Assembly (NCBI RefSeq): GCF_000420045.1
Contig: NZ_ATUE01000005.1
Coordinates: 620,001-684,000 of the forward strand
Source of the DNA: Perlucidibaca piscinae DSM 21586
Lineage (GTDB): Bacteria > Pseudomonadota > Gammaproteobacteria > Pseudomonadales > Moraxellaceae
DNA length: 64,000 nt
Direction: 5' to 3'
The notes beneath the pieces were generated by a model. That model was given only the letters and a program-made list of their open reading frames with translations. It was not told the DNA's origin and searched no databases. Within the stretch, counting starts at the first letter, position 1. Each line of letters starts with the position of its first letter. The translations under genes were made by a program, and so were the position numbers. This document shows, piece after piece, positions 40,537-51,047 of the stretch.

Positions 40537-41931
40537 ATGAATACCACCGCCACTGCCTCTGCCGCCGACAACGCCCTGGCGGCCCTGAAACTGCCCCCGC
40601 ATTCCCTCGAGGCCGAGCAGGCCGTGCTTGGCGGCCTGATGCTGGACGAGCAGTCCTGGGACCGCGTGTCCGACCGCATCAGCGAAGACGATTTCTATCG
40701 CCGTGACCATCGCCAGATCTTCCGCGCCATCCGCCTGCTGGTCGACGAGGGCAAGCCGCGCGATGCCCTGACCGTGTCGGAAACCCTGATGCGTCTGGGC
40801 GAGCTGGAGGATGCCGGCGGCCTGGCCTACCTGGGCGAGCTGGTGCGCAACACGCCCTCGGCGGTGAACATCGCTGCCTACGGCGACATCGTGCGCGAGC
40901 GCTCGGTGCTGCGTCAGCTCATCCGCATCACCAACGAGGTCTCCGACACCGCGTTCCAGCCCCAGGGCGCGACCGCGCAGATGATTCTCGACGAGGCCGA
41001 GCGCAAGATCTTCGCCATCGCCGAGCAGCAGCAGAAGGGCGGCGGACCGCAGCTGCTCAAGCCGCTGCTGGGCAAGGCGCTTGACCGCATCGACAAGCTG
41101 TTCCAGTCCGACGAGGCCATCACCGGTCTCAGCACCGGCTTCACGGATCTCGACGAGCGCACGTCGGGCATGCAGAAGGGCGACCTGATCATCGTCGCGG
41201 CGCGTCCCTCCATGGGCAAGACCACCTTCGCCATGAATCTGGTGGAAAACGCCCTCATGCGCTCGGGCATGCCGACGCTGGTGTTCTCCATGGAAATGCC
41301 GGCCGAGTCCATCGTCATGCGTATGCTGTCGTCACTGGGTCGCATCGACCAGACCCGCATCCGCTCCGGCAAGCTCGAGGAAGAGGACTGGCCGCGCCTG
41401 ACCTCGACCATGACCCTGCTCGCCGACCAGAAGCTGCTCATTGACGACACGCCATCGCTGAGCCCCAACGACGTGCGCACGCGTGCCCGCCGTGTCGCGC
41501 GCGAGCAGGGGCCGCTCGGCCTGATCATGGTCGACTACCTCCAGCTGATGCGCGTGCCCGGTCTTGAAAGCAACCGTGTCAACGAAATCTCGGAAATCTC
41601 GCGCTCGCTGAAGGCGTTGGCCAAGGAGATGGAGTGTCCGGTGATCGCGCTGTCGCAGCTCAACCGCTCGCTCGAGCAGCGCCCGAACAAGCGTCCGGTG
41701 ATGTCCGACCTGCGTGAATCCGGGGCCATCGAGCAGGACGCCGACGTCATCATGTTCATCTACCGTGACGAGGTCTACAACCCGGAGTCGCCGGACAAGG
41801 GCACCTCGGAAATCATCATCGGCAAGCAGCGCAACGGCCCCATCGGCAGCATCCGTCTGGCCTTCCTCGGCAAGTACACGCGCTTCGAGGATCTCGCGCC
41901 CGAACACTATCGCGACATGGAGCAGTACTGA
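40537..41931 (+). CDS. dnaB: Replicative DNA helicase DnaB
   Basis: Hexameric 5'-3' helicase of the replisome, 464 residues. The N-terminal domain starts PPHSLEAEQAVLGGLMLDEQSW; the RecA-like domain has Walker A ARPSMGKTTFAMN, Walker B LIMVDYLQLM, the arginine-containing RELKEL-like EISRSLKALAKEM and VIALSQLNRSLEQR. No intein is visible. The ATG at 40537 is chosen because the residues before it are not conserved. Followed 2 bases later by alr. Confidence 0.97.
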   Translation: MNTTATASAADNALAALKLPPHSLEAEQAVLGGLMLDEQSWDRVSDRISEDDFYRRDHRQIFRAIRLLVDEGKPRDALTVSETLMRLGELEDAGGLAYLGELVRNTPSAVNIAAYGDIVRERSVLRQLIRITNEVSDTAFQPQGATAQMILDEAERKIFAIAEQQQKGGGPQLLKPLLGKALDRIDKLFQSDEAITGLSTGFTDLDERTSGMQKGDLIIVAARPSMGKTTFAMNLVENALMRSGMPTLVFSMEMPAESIVMRMLSSLGRIDQTRIRSGKLEEEDWPRLTSTMTLLADQKLLIDDTPSLSPNDVRTRARRVAREQGPLGLIMVDYLQLMRVPGLESNRVNEISEISRSLKALAKEMECPVIALSQLNRSLEQRPNKRPVMSDLRESGAIEQDADVIMFIYRDEVYNPESPDKGTSEIIIGKQRNGPIGSIRLAFLGKYTRFEDLAPEHYRDMEQY

Positions 41932-41933
41932 CC

Positions 41934-43043
41934 ATGCGCGAGACCTGGCTGACGCTGGATACGGCCGCGCTGCGTCACAACGTGGCGGTGATTCGCCGCC
42001 AGATGCCGCAGGCAAGGCTGCTGGCCATGGTCAAGGCGGATGCCTACGGTCATGGTGCCGCCATGCTGGCGCCACTGCTGGCGGAGCAGGCCGACGCCCT
42101 TGGCACGGCCTTCATCGACGAGGCGCTGGCCTTGCGCGAGCAGGGCGTGCGTTCGCCCATCGCCGTGCTTGAGGGCGTGTTCACGACGCAGGAGCTGGCC
42201 CTGGCGCGTCAGCATGACCTGCAGCTGGCGGTGCACTCGCCCGAGCAGCTGGCCCTGTTCGCGCAGGCGCCGGCCGGCGCGCAGATAGCGGTCTGGCTCA
42301 AGGTCAACAGCGGCATGAACCGTCTTGGTCTGCGCCCGGTCGAGGCGCTCAAGGCCTGGCGCGTGCTGGCGCAGTCGCCAGCCGTGAAGACACGGGGACT
42401 GCTGACCCATTTCGCCACCGCCGACGAGCTCGACAGCCGCCAGACCGTGCAGCAGCTCGGTCGTTTCCGTGCCTTGCAGCAGGCCCTGGCAGAGGCAGAC
42501 GGCGTGCCGGTGAGCGACAGCCTGGCCAATTCCGCCGCCATTTTCGCGCATGCCGCCGCCGCGGGCGCCTGGATGCGCCCCGGCATTGCACTGTACGGCA
42601 GCTCGCCGTTTGCCCACCGCAGTGCGGAGTCGCTGGGTCTGCGTCCGGTGATGACGCTGCGCTCGCGGGTGATTGCCGTGCACACGGTGCCGGCCGGCGA
42701 GGCCGTGGGCTATGGCGCGAGCTGGGTGGCTGCACGCGACACCCGCATTGCCGTGGTGGCCATCGGCTACGGTGACGGCTACCCGCGCCATGCACCTTCC
42801 GGCACGCCGGTGCTGATCAATGGCCAGCGCTGCCAGCTTGCCGGACGCGTCTCTATGGACATGATCACCGTCGATCTCGGCCAGGTCACGGCGCGTCCCG
42901 GTGATCCGGTGGTGCTCTGGGGTGACGGCCTGCCTGCCGACGAGGTCGCCAGCGCAGCCGGCACCATCAGCTACGAGCTGTTCTGCCGTCTCACGCCGCG
43001 CGTGCAGCGCCACCTGCTGGCTGACGAGATTCTCAATGGCTAA
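41934..43043 (+). CDS. alr: Alanine racemase
   Basis: PLP enzyme producing D-alanine for peptidoglycan, 369 residues. The PLP lysine is in LAMVKADAYGHGA at about residue 36; the catalytic tyrosine lies in AVGYGASWVA; RVSMDMITVDL and a C-terminal beta domain follow. dnaB-alr-radA is a recurring order in Gammaproteobacteria. Its end overlaps the radA start by 8 bases. Confidence 0.96.
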   Translation: MRETWLTLDTAALRHNVAVIRRQMPQARLLAMVKADAYGHGAAMLAPLLAEQADALGTAFIDEALALREQGVRSPIAVLEGVFTTQELALARQHDLQLAVHSPEQLALFAQAPAGAQIAVWLKVNSGMNRLGLRPVEALKAWRVLAQSPAVKTRGLLTHFATADELDSRQTVQQLGRFRALQQALAEADGVPVSDSLANSAAIFAHAAAAGAWMRPGIALYGSSPFAHRSAESLGLRPVMTLRSRVIAVHTVPAGEAVGYGASWVAARDTRIAVVAIGYGDGYPRHAPSGTPVLINGQRCQLAGRVSMDMITVDLGQVTARPGDPVVLWGDGLPADEVASAAGTISYELFCRLTPRVQRHLLADEILNG

Positions 43044-44391
43044 GGCGCGTGTCGTGCATGTCTGCTCGGCCTGTGGTGCCGAGGCCAGTAAGTGGTCGGG
43101 GCAGTGCGGCGACTGTGGCGCCTGGAACACCCTGACCGAGGTCGTGCGCGAGCCGCTGCCGAAGGGGCCGCGTGCCGGCGGCTATGCCGGCCAGGCCGCC
43201 ACGGTCACGGCGCTCAAGGACGTCCGCATCGATGTGCAGGAGCGGCGCATCGCCACCGGCCTGTCAGAGCTGGACCGGGTGCTCGGCGGCGGCCTGGTCG
43301 ATGGCTCGGTGGTGCTCATCGGCGGCGACCCCGGCATCGGCAAGTCGACCATCCTGCTGCAGACCCTGACCCATCTCGCGGCCAGCCAGCGCGCGCTCTA
43401 TGTCACGGGCGAGGAGTCGCTGACCCAGGTCGCGTTGCGCGCGCGCCGGCTGGAGCTGCCGGTGGATGGCCTCAGCCTGATGGCCGAGACCTGCGTCGAG
43501 CGCATTCTTGCCACGGCACAGGCCGAGCTGCCGCGCATCATGGTCATCGACTCCATCCAGACCCTGTATACCGAGGCCCTGACCTCGGCCCCGGGTGGCG
43601 TGTCGCAGATCCGCGAGTCGGCGGCCTTGCTCACGCGCTATGCCAAGCAGAGCGGCTGCGCCCTGTTCCTGGTCGGTCATGTCACCAAGGAAGGCGCGCT
43701 GGCGGGGCCGCGCGTGCTCGAGCACATGGTCGACTGCGTGCTCTATTTCGAGGGCGAGGCCGATTCCCGTTTCCGCCTGATTCGCGCCGTGAAGAACCGC
43801 TTTGGCGCGGTCAACGAGCTCGGCGTGTTCGCCATGACCGATCGCGGCCTGCGCGAGGTCTCCAATCCCTCGGCGATCTTCCTGTCGCGCTATGACCAGC
43901 CCATTCCCGGCTCCGTCGTCATGGTCACCCGCGAGGGCACTCGCCCGCTGCTGGTCGAGGTCCAGGCCCTGGTCGACGACGCCTTCAGCAACCCGCGCCG
44001 GGTCGCCGTCGGTCTCGACCAGAACCGTCTTGCCATGCTGCTGGCCGTGCTGCACCGCCACGGCGGCATTTCCAGCCTGGGTCAGGACGTCTTCGTCAAC
44101 GTGGTCGGCGGCGTCAAGGTGCTGGAAACCGGTTCCGATCTCGCGGTACTGCTGGCGGTCACCTCCAGCCTGCGTGGCCAGGCCCTCGATGCCGATCTGG
44201 TGGTGTTCGGGGAGGTCGGCCTGTCCGGGGAGATCCGCCCGGTGCCGAATGGCCAGGAGCGTCTGCGCGAGGCCGCCAAGCACGGCTTCAAGCGCGCCAT
44301 CGTGCCACGCAGCAATGCCCCCAAGCAGGCCATCGAGGGCATGCAGGTGATCGCGGTCGGGCGCCTCGCCGAGGCCCTCGACGCGCTCTAG
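43036..44391 (+). CDS. radA: DNA repair protein RadA
   Basis: RecA-related ATPase acting in branch migration of recombination intermediates, 451 residues. The N-terminal zinc finger is CSACG ... CGDCG; Walker A is GGDPGIGKST; the RadA-specific KNRFG motif is present in RAVKNRFGAVNELG; the C-terminus is a Lon-protease-like domain (LDADLVVFGEVGLSGEIRPV). The true start is the ATG at 43036 inside the alr end; residues before it in this frame are antisense noise. Confidence 0.96.
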   Translation: MAKARVVHVCSACGAEASKWSGQCGDCGAWNTLTEVVREPLPKGPRAGGYAGQAATVTALKDVRIDVQERRIATGLSELDRVLGGGLVDGSVVLIGGDPGIGKSTILLQTLTHLAASQRALYVTGEESLTQVALRARRLELPVDGLSLMAETCVERILATAQAELPRIMVIDSIQTLYTEALTSAPGGVSQIRESAALLTRYAKQSGCALFLVGHVTKEGALAGPRVLEHMVDCVLYFEGEADSRFRLIRAVKNRFGAVNELGVFAMTDRGLREVSNPSAIFLSRYDQPIPGSVVMVTREGTRPLLVEVQALVDDAFSNPRRVAVGLDQNRLAMLLAVLHRHGGISSLGQDVFVNVVGGVKVLETGSDLAVLLAVTSSLRGQALDADLVVFGEVGLSGEIRPVPNGQERLREAAKHGFKRAIVPRSNAPKQAIEGMQVIAVGRLAEALDAL

Positions 44392-44412
44392 GCAACGGCG
44401 CCCCGGGCCGCT

Positions 44413-45192
44413 TCAGCGGCGTGCCCGGAACCAGTCCAGACTGGCCTCGGTGCCGGCGTCGCCGGGCCGGTACTCGGCGCCACACCAGCCGCTGTAGGGC
44501 AGTTCGTCGATGAGGCGGAACAGCGCCGGATAGTCCAGCGTGCCGGTGCCTGGCGCGCCGCGTCCCGGCAGGTCGGCGAACTGGATGTGGCCGATGTCGA
44601 GAATGGTGTCCTGCAGTGCCTGCTCCAGATCCTCGCCCATCATCGCCAGGTGGTAGCAGTCGAACTGCATCTTCAGGGTGGGATGGTCGGCCGCCTCCAG
44701 GATCTCCTGCATCTGCGCCACGTTGTGCACCAGGAAGCGGGGCATGTCGACGGTGTTGATGGCCTCCAGCGTGGTGGTCACGCCGACGGACTGGAAGGTC
44801 TCGGCGGCATAGCGGGCATTGGCGGTCAGCGTGTGCAGGCAGTGCAGCAGGTCGCCATCGGCGGGCTGGCGGCCGGCCAGCACGTTGACGCAGCGCACGC
44901 CCAGCGCCTCGGCATAGGGCAGCGCCTGCATCACGGCATGGCGAAAGCTCTGCTCCCGACCGGGGATGCCGGCGAGCCCGTCACCACCCTGCATGAGGTC
45001 GCCGGCCGGGACGTTGATCAGCACCAGCTCCAACGCATGTTCCTGCAGTTCGCGGGCGATCTCGCTGATCGCCAGCTCGTAGGGAAACTGGATCTCGACG
45101 GCGTCGAAGCCGGCCGCACGTGCCGCCGCAAAGCGTTCGCGCAGGGGCCGTTCGGTGAACAGCAGGGACAGGTTGGCGGTGAAGCGGGGCAT
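44413..45192 (-). CDS. hyi: Hydroxypyruvate isomerase Hyi
   Basis: TIM-barrel isomerase converting hydroxypyruvate and tartronate semialdehyde, 259 residues. Motifs: RFTANLSLLFTERPLRERF, GFDAVEIQFPYE, TLEAINTVDMPRFLV, LKMQFDCYHLAMMGED and HIQFADLPGRGAPGTG with metal ligands Glu, Asp, His and Glu. The ATG at 45192 starts 14 bases after the end of glxR, so glxR-hyi are co-transcribed. Glyoxylate carboligase (gcl), the usual partner, is not in the window. Confidence 0.92.
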   Translation of the reverse strand: MPRFTANLSLLFTERPLRERFAAARAAGFDAVEIQFPYELAISEIARELQEHALELVLINVPAGDLMQGGDGLAGIPGREQSFRHAVMQALPYAEALGVRCVNVLAGRQPADGDLLHCLHTLTANARYAAETFQSVGVTTTLEAINTVDMPRFLVHNVAQMQEILEAADHPTLKMQFDCYHLAMMGEDLEQALQDTILDIGHIQFADLPGRGAPGTGTLDYPALFRLIDELPYSGWCGAEYRPGDAGTEASLDWFRARR

Positions 45193-45206
45193 GGCGTGTT
45201 CTCGGT

Positions 45207-46079
45207 TCAGTCGTTTTGCGGGCGATGCAGCAGGATCACGCTGCTGAGATCGGCGCGTGCATGCCCGCATTCGGCATGCTGTCGCATGAGCGCTGCGGCG
45301 TGCGCTGCCAGCGGCACGGGTTGTCCGTCGGCCTGCGCCAGGGCAAGCGCGTTGTCGAGATCCTTGAGCAGGGTCTGCACTCGCCATTGCACCGGCTCGA
45401 AGCGGCGCTCGGCCATGCGTGGCGCCAGGATCTGGAACGGCAGCGAGTCGGCGAAGCCGCCGGCCAGTGCCGGGGCCAGCAGCCGGGCATCGACACCGGC
45501 CTGCTCGGCCAGTGCCACGGTCTCGGCAATCAGCAGACTGTTGGCGGCGACCACCAGCTGGTTGCAGATCTTGGTGACCTGGCCGGCGCCCGTGTCGCCC
45601 ATGTGCGTGATGCGCAGGGCATAGGCCTGCAGCACCGGACTGATGCGGTCGATGTCAGCGGCGCTGCCTCCGGCCATGATCACCAGCCGGCCTTGCTCGG
45701 CGCCAGCGACACCGCCTGATACCGGGGCATCCACCCAGTGCCCGCCCCGCTGTGCCAGTGCGGCTGCCAGCTCGCGCGTGGTGGCCGGGTCTATCGAGGA
45801 GTGATCGACCACCACGAGACCGTCATGGCAGCCGGCAAGCACGCCGTGCGGGCCGTCACAGACCGCGCGCACGGCGCTGGCATCGGAGACGCAGAGCATC
45901 AGGATGTCGCTGCCGGTAGCCAGGGTGGCCGGCGACTCGGCCTGGCGGGCGCCTTCGGCCAGCAGCGGGGCGCAGGCGGCAGGGCTGCGGTTCCAGATGG
46001 TCAGCCTGTGTCCGGCCGCCAGCAGGCGACGGCACAGGGGCAGGCCCATCAGGCCTATGCCGGCAAAACCAATACGCAT
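45207..46079 (-). CDS. glxR: Tartronate semialdehyde reductase (2-hydroxy-3-oxopropionate reductase)
   Basis: NAD(P)H-dependent beta-hydroxyacid dehydrogenase of 290 residues that reduces tartronate semialdehyde to glycerate. The Rossmann start is IGFAGIGLMGLPLCRRLLAAG, the substrate motif DAPVSGGVAGAEQGRL, and the catalytic lysine lies in GDTGAGQVTKICNQLVVA. Pairing with hyi supports this assignment; the family also contains 3-hydroxyisobutyrate dehydrogenase, which is less likely here. Confidence 0.88.
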   Translation of the reverse strand: MRIGFAGIGLMGLPLCRRLLAAGHRLTIWNRSPAACAPLLAEGARQAESPATLATGSDILMLCVSDASAVRAVCDGPHGVLAGCHDGLVVVDHSSIDPATTRELAAALAQRGGHWVDAPVSGGVAGAEQGRLVIMAGGSAADIDRISPVLQAYALRITHMGDTGAGQVTKICNQLVVAANSLLIAETVALAEQAGVDARLLAPALAGGFADSLPFQILAPRMAERRFEPVQWRVQTLLKDLDNALALAQADGQPVPLAAHAAALMRQHAECGHARADLSSVILLHRPQND

Positions 46080-46259
46080 GCCATCTTCCTTTCGTGTCCG
46101 GGGCAGGCAGTTTGCCTGCTTCGCGGGCGCGGCAAAAGTCGTTGCCGTGCCTGTGCGGCACTACGGTTTTGCAGTCAGGACTGCTACTGTAGGCACCTTG
46201 GCCTGCCGGTGCAGCTGCCGGCGGCTTGAGGCCGACCACTTCAATTGCGGAGAACAACA

Positions 46260-46514
46260 ATGAGCGCGTTTGAACAAGCCCAGCTGGATGTGAAGACCCT
46301 GACCAAGCGGCCGTCCAACGACGACATGCTGGCCCTGTATGCCCACTTCAAGCAGGCCAGTGCCGGCGATGTCTCCGGCAGCCGTCCGGGCATGTTCGAC
46401 ATGATCAATCGCGCCAAGTACGACGCCTGGGCAGGGCTCAAGGGCATGACCCGCGAGCAGGCTGAACAGGCCTATGTCAGCAAGGTCGCCGAGCTCCTCA
46501 AGACCCACAAGTAA
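46260..46514 (+). CDS. Acyl-CoA-binding protein
   Basis: Small four-helix protein of 84 residues binding long-chain acyl-CoA. FEQAQLDVKTLTKRPSNDDMLALYAHFKQA and DMINRAKYDAWAGLKGMTREQAEQAYV carry the typical ACBP residues (Tyr, Lys in YAHFKQ, and K-x-D-A-W). ACBPs are common in eukaryotes and patchily present in bacteria that metabolise lipids. GGAG lies 9 bases before the ATG. Transcribed divergently from glxR. Confidence 0.93.
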   Translation: MSAFEQAQLDVKTLTKRPSNDDMLALYAHFKQASAGDVSGSRPGMFDMINRAKYDAWAGLKGMTREQAEQAYVSKVAELLKTHK

Positions 46515-46586
46515 GTTTCTGCGGTTCCGGCCGGACCGGTTCCGGCCGTCATGCCTTTCCGTATTTCCTGACGTTGCCACAGACAC

Positions 46587-47336
46587 ATGACCTCATCCGA
46601 TGCCCTGCAGGACGGCAGTCCTGCCTTTCACATCAAGGGTGGCTCGTTCACGGCCACCGTGCTCGAGCTTGCCAGCGTGAGCCACGAGCTGATCAAGGCG
46701 CAGCTCGCGGCACGCACCCTGGATGCCGCCGCCTGGCTGCAGCAATCCCCTGTCATTCTCAATCTCGACAAGGTCGCTGACCAGGAGGCCGATTGGGCGG
46801 GCCTGGTGGCGCTGTGCCGCGAGCATGGCGTGGCAGTGGTGGGCATGCGCGCGCCCAAGGCCTTGCAGCCGGCCTTGCAGGGTGTCGGCGTGCCACTGCT
46901 GGGCAGCCTGCGTCGCAAGGGCGGCGACAGTGACGCAGCCCAGCCGGCCGAGACCGCTGCCGTTGCGGCCGCGGCACCAGCTGCTGCACCTGCGGCCGCA
47001 GCGGGACGCCCGGAGACTCGCATCATCACCGCGCCGGTGCGCGGTGGTCAGCAGATCTATGCCGAGGGAGACCTGATCGTGCTGGCCCCGGTCAGCGCCG
47101 GCGCCGAAGTGCTGGCGGACGGTCATATCCACATCTATGCACCACTGCGCGGACGTGCCTTGGCAGGCGTCAAGGGCGATGCCTCGGCACGCATTTTCTG
47201 CCAGTCGCTGGAGGCCGAACTGATCTCCATCGCCGGTCGCTACCGGGTCGCGGAAGAGCTGCGCAAGGCGCCGGAATGGGGGCGCCCGATCCAGGTCATT
47301 CTGCAGGAAGATGTGTTGAACCTGCTGGCTCTTTGA
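46587..47336 (+). CDS. minC: Septum-site determining protein MinC
   Basis: Inhibitor of FtsZ-ring formation away from midcell, 249 residues. The N-terminal domain (FHIKGGSFTATVLELAS) is linked by an Ala/Pro-rich stretch (about 118-140) to the C-terminal beta-helix domain with VRGGQQIYAEGDLIVLAPVS, HIYAPLRGRALAGVKGD and ARIFCQSLEAELISIAGRY. First gene of minCDE. Confidence 0.95.
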   Translation: MTSSDALQDGSPAFHIKGGSFTATVLELASVSHELIKAQLAARTLDAAAWLQQSPVILNLDKVADQEADWAGLVALCREHGVAVVGMRAPKALQPALQGVGVPLLGSLRRKGGDSDAAQPAETAAVAAAAPAAAPAAAAGRPETRIITAPVRGGQQIYAEGDLIVLAPVSAGAEVLADGHIHIYAPLRGRALAGVKGDASARIFCQSLEAELISIAGRYRVAEELRKAPEWGRPIQVILQEDVLNLLAL

Positions 47337-47443
47337 ACAATACTGGCCGGATGATTTCCGGAATCGGCAGCCTCTGCCGGGTTCCGACCCCTGTCTGTTT
47401 CAAGCCGGGCATGCAGCCCGGTGGCTCTGCGTGAGGATGTTTC

Positions 47444-48253
47444 GTGGCAAAAATCATTGTGGTGACTTCCGGCAAGGGTGGCGTGGGCAAGACCACCACC
47501 AGTGCAGCCATCGGTACCGGCCTGGCCATGCGCGGACACCGTACCGTGCTGGTCGATTTCGACGTCGGCCTGCGCAACCTCGACCTGATCATGGGCTGCG
47601 AACGCCGCGTGGTCTATGACTTCATCAACGTGATCCAGGGCGATGCCAGCCTCAACCAGGCCCTGATCAAGGACAAGCGCCTGGACAACCTGTACGTGCT
47701 GGCGGCCAGCCAGACCCGTGACAAGGATGCCCTCAGCCAGGAGGGGGTCGAGCGTGTCATCAACGAGCTGTCCGAGCAGTTCGACTTCGTGATCTGCGAC
47801 TCGCCGGCCGGCATCGAGAAGGGCGCCCACATGGCCATGTACTTCGCTGACGAGGCGATTGTCGTGACCAACCCGGAAGTGTCGTCGGTGCGTGACTCCG
47901 ACCGCATGCTCGGCCTGCTGTCCAGCAAGTCGCGTCGTGCCGAGAAGGGTCTGGACCCGATCAAGGAATACCTGCTGCTGACCCGCTACAACCCGGTGCG
48001 CGTCGAGAGCGGCGAGATGCTGTCGGTGGCCGACGTCGAGGAAATCCTGTCGATCAAGCTGCTCGGCGTGATTCCCGAATCGCAGGCCGTGCTCAAGGCC
48101 TCCAACCAGGGCGTGCCGGTGATCTTCGATGCCGAGAGCGATGCCGGCCAGGCCTACAGCGATGCCGTTGAACGTCTGCTCGGCTCGAACGTGCCGCAGC
48201 GTTTCCTGGAAGTGCAGAAGAAAGGCCTGCTGGCCAGACTGTTCGGAGGCTGA
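47444..48253 (+). CDS. minD: Septum-site determining ATPase MinD
   Basis: Membrane-associated ATPase that recruits MinC and oscillates with MinE, 269 residues. The deviant Walker A is SGKGGVGKTTTSAAIG; IMGCERRVVYDFINVIQGDA, NPEVSSVRDSDRMLGLL and the C-terminal amphipathic helix QKKGLLARLFGG (membrane anchor) are clear. Start is GTG at 47444. The 107 bp between minC and minD can fold a CCGGGC/GCCCGG hairpin of unknown role. Confidence 0.97.
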   Translation: MAKIIVVTSGKGGVGKTTTSAAIGTGLAMRGHRTVLVDFDVGLRNLDLIMGCERRVVYDFINVIQGDASLNQALIKDKRLDNLYVLAASQTRDKDALSQEGVERVINELSEQFDFVICDSPAGIEKGAHMAMYFADEAIVVTNPEVSSVRDSDRMLGLLSSKSRRAEKGLDPIKEYLLLTRYNPVRVESGEMLSVADVEEILSIKLLGVIPESQAVLKASNQGVPVIFDAESDAGQAYSDAVERLLGSNVPQRFLEVQKKGLLARLFGG

Positions 48254-48255
48254 TC

Positions 48256-48510
48256 ATGAGTTTCATGGATTTTTTCCGCAGCCAAAAGAAGCCGACCACG
48301 GCCAATCTTGCCAAGGAACGCTTGCAGATCATCGTCGCCCACGAGCGCGGTCAGCGCAGCAAGCCGGACTATCTGCCGCAGCTGCAGCGTGACATCCTCG
48401 AAGTGATTCGCAAGTACGTCTCGATCAGTGACGACCAGGTGCAGGTTGATCTCGACAGCCATGGCAACTGCTCGGTGCTGGAGCTGAACATCACGCTGCC
48501 GGAGCGCTGA
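48256..48510 (+). CDS. minE: Cell division topological specificity factor MinE
   Basis: 84-residue partner that stimulates MinD ATPase. The N-terminal membrane/MinD-binding part is MSFMDFFRSQKKPTTANLAKERLQIIVAHE, followed by the topological domain with YLPQLQRDILEVIRKYV. Starts 2 bases after minD and ends the operon before a terminator. Confidence 0.97.
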   Translation: MSFMDFFRSQKKPTTANLAKERLQIIVAHERGQRSKPDYLPQLQRDILEVIRKYVSISDDQVQVDLDSHGNCSVLELNITLPER

Positions 48511-48536
48511 GCGCCTTGGTTTCGCGGGGATGGCAG

Positions 48537-48559
48537 GAGGCCGGGCAATGCCCGGCCTC
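48537..48559 (+). terminator. Terminator after minCDE
   Basis: GAGGCCGGGC/GCCCGGCCTC stem with a very short loop, followed by GCTGTTTC. The U-tract is short. Confidence 0.65.
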
Positions 48560-48603
48560 GCTGTTTCAGGGCCTTGCTGGTCCGGGTCTCCCCGGCACGG
48601 TCA

Positions 48604-49218
48604 TCAGGGGCGTGGCACGGCCCCGGGCGCCGGCGGCGTGAGGGCATCGGCGCGGCGCAGCGAGTTGCCTTCGATGACCAGGCGATCGCCCACCGCCCAT
48701 TGCGGCTGCTGGCTGTAGCCGAACGTGCTTTCACGGCCGTCGTCGAAACGCACGCGTACTTGCCAGGCTTGCTGCTGGCGCTGACGTCCCTCGATCACAT
48801 TCCCTGCATAGGCGCCACCGACGGCACCGGCAATTGCCGCTACCGTTCGCCCGCTGCCGCCCCCGAAGCGGCTGCCAAGCACGCCGCCAAGTACGGCCCC
48901 GACGCCGATGCCGACTCCGGTCTGGGTCGGCGTGACGTCCACGGGCTGTACATCGATGACCTGGCCGCATTGCAGGCAGATCGCCGGCACCACGGTGACC
49001 ACCTTGTCCTGGCGCAGGCTGCGACTGGTCGCCGGCAGGGCATCGACCGGGTCTGCGGGATACAGGCTCTGCGTGCTGTGCAGGGTGCTGCCGGCCGACG
49101 GCGCGCTTGTCGTGCCGATCTGGGTGGAGGCGGAAACGGCTGCCCACGCCGGGGTGGCACAGGCAAAGGCCAGACCGGCCGCAAGGACCGCCTGACGTGG
49201 ACGCGTGGATGTGCGCAT
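48604..49218 (-). CDS. Exported glycine-zipper 2TM domain protein
   Basis: Envelope protein of 204 residues with a signal peptide ending PAWA at about residue 26. Residues about 100-145 form a glycine-zipper hairpin (GVGIGVGAVLGGVLGSRFGGG, GAVGGAYAGNVIEGR) as in SlyB/PcP-type proteins, and the C-terminal part is a small beta domain (WQVRVRFDDGRESTFGYSQ). A CLQC motif precedes the zipper. There is no lipobox, unlike SlyB. GGAG lies before the ATG at 49218. Role in envelope integrity is likely but inferred from the family. Confidence 0.82.
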   Translation of the reverse strand: MRTSTRPRQAVLAAGLAFACATPAWAAVSASTQIGTTSAPSAGSTLHSTQSLYPADPVDALPATSRSLRQDKVVTVVPAICLQCGQVIDVQPVDVTPTQTGVGIGVGAVLGGVLGSRFGGGSGRTVAAIAGAVGGAYAGNVIEGRQRQQQAWQVRVRFDDGRESTFGYSQQPQWAVGDRLVIEGNSLRRADALTPPAPGAVPRP

Positions 49219-49255
49219 GATGAGCTCCTGAGCAGATACTCCGCTCAACGAGCAA

Positions 49256-49282
49256 AAAGGCCACCGGTTTACGGTGGCCTTT
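49256..49282 (-). terminator. Terminator of ettA
   Basis: AAAGGCCACCG/CGGTGGCCTTT stem with a 5-base loop; the minus strand ends with TTTTTGC, giving a U-tract after ettA. Confidence 0.85.
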
Positions 49283-49313
49283 CCTGCCGGGCGGGACTGT
49301 CCGAACGGACGCG

Positions 49314-50972
<1,659 letters not shown>

Positions 50973-51047
50973 GAAGCAATCCTGCTGAGCCTGGATGGAA
51001 AGTGCGCGATTATAGCGGACGCAGCAGTTACAACGGGAGGAAAGTGG

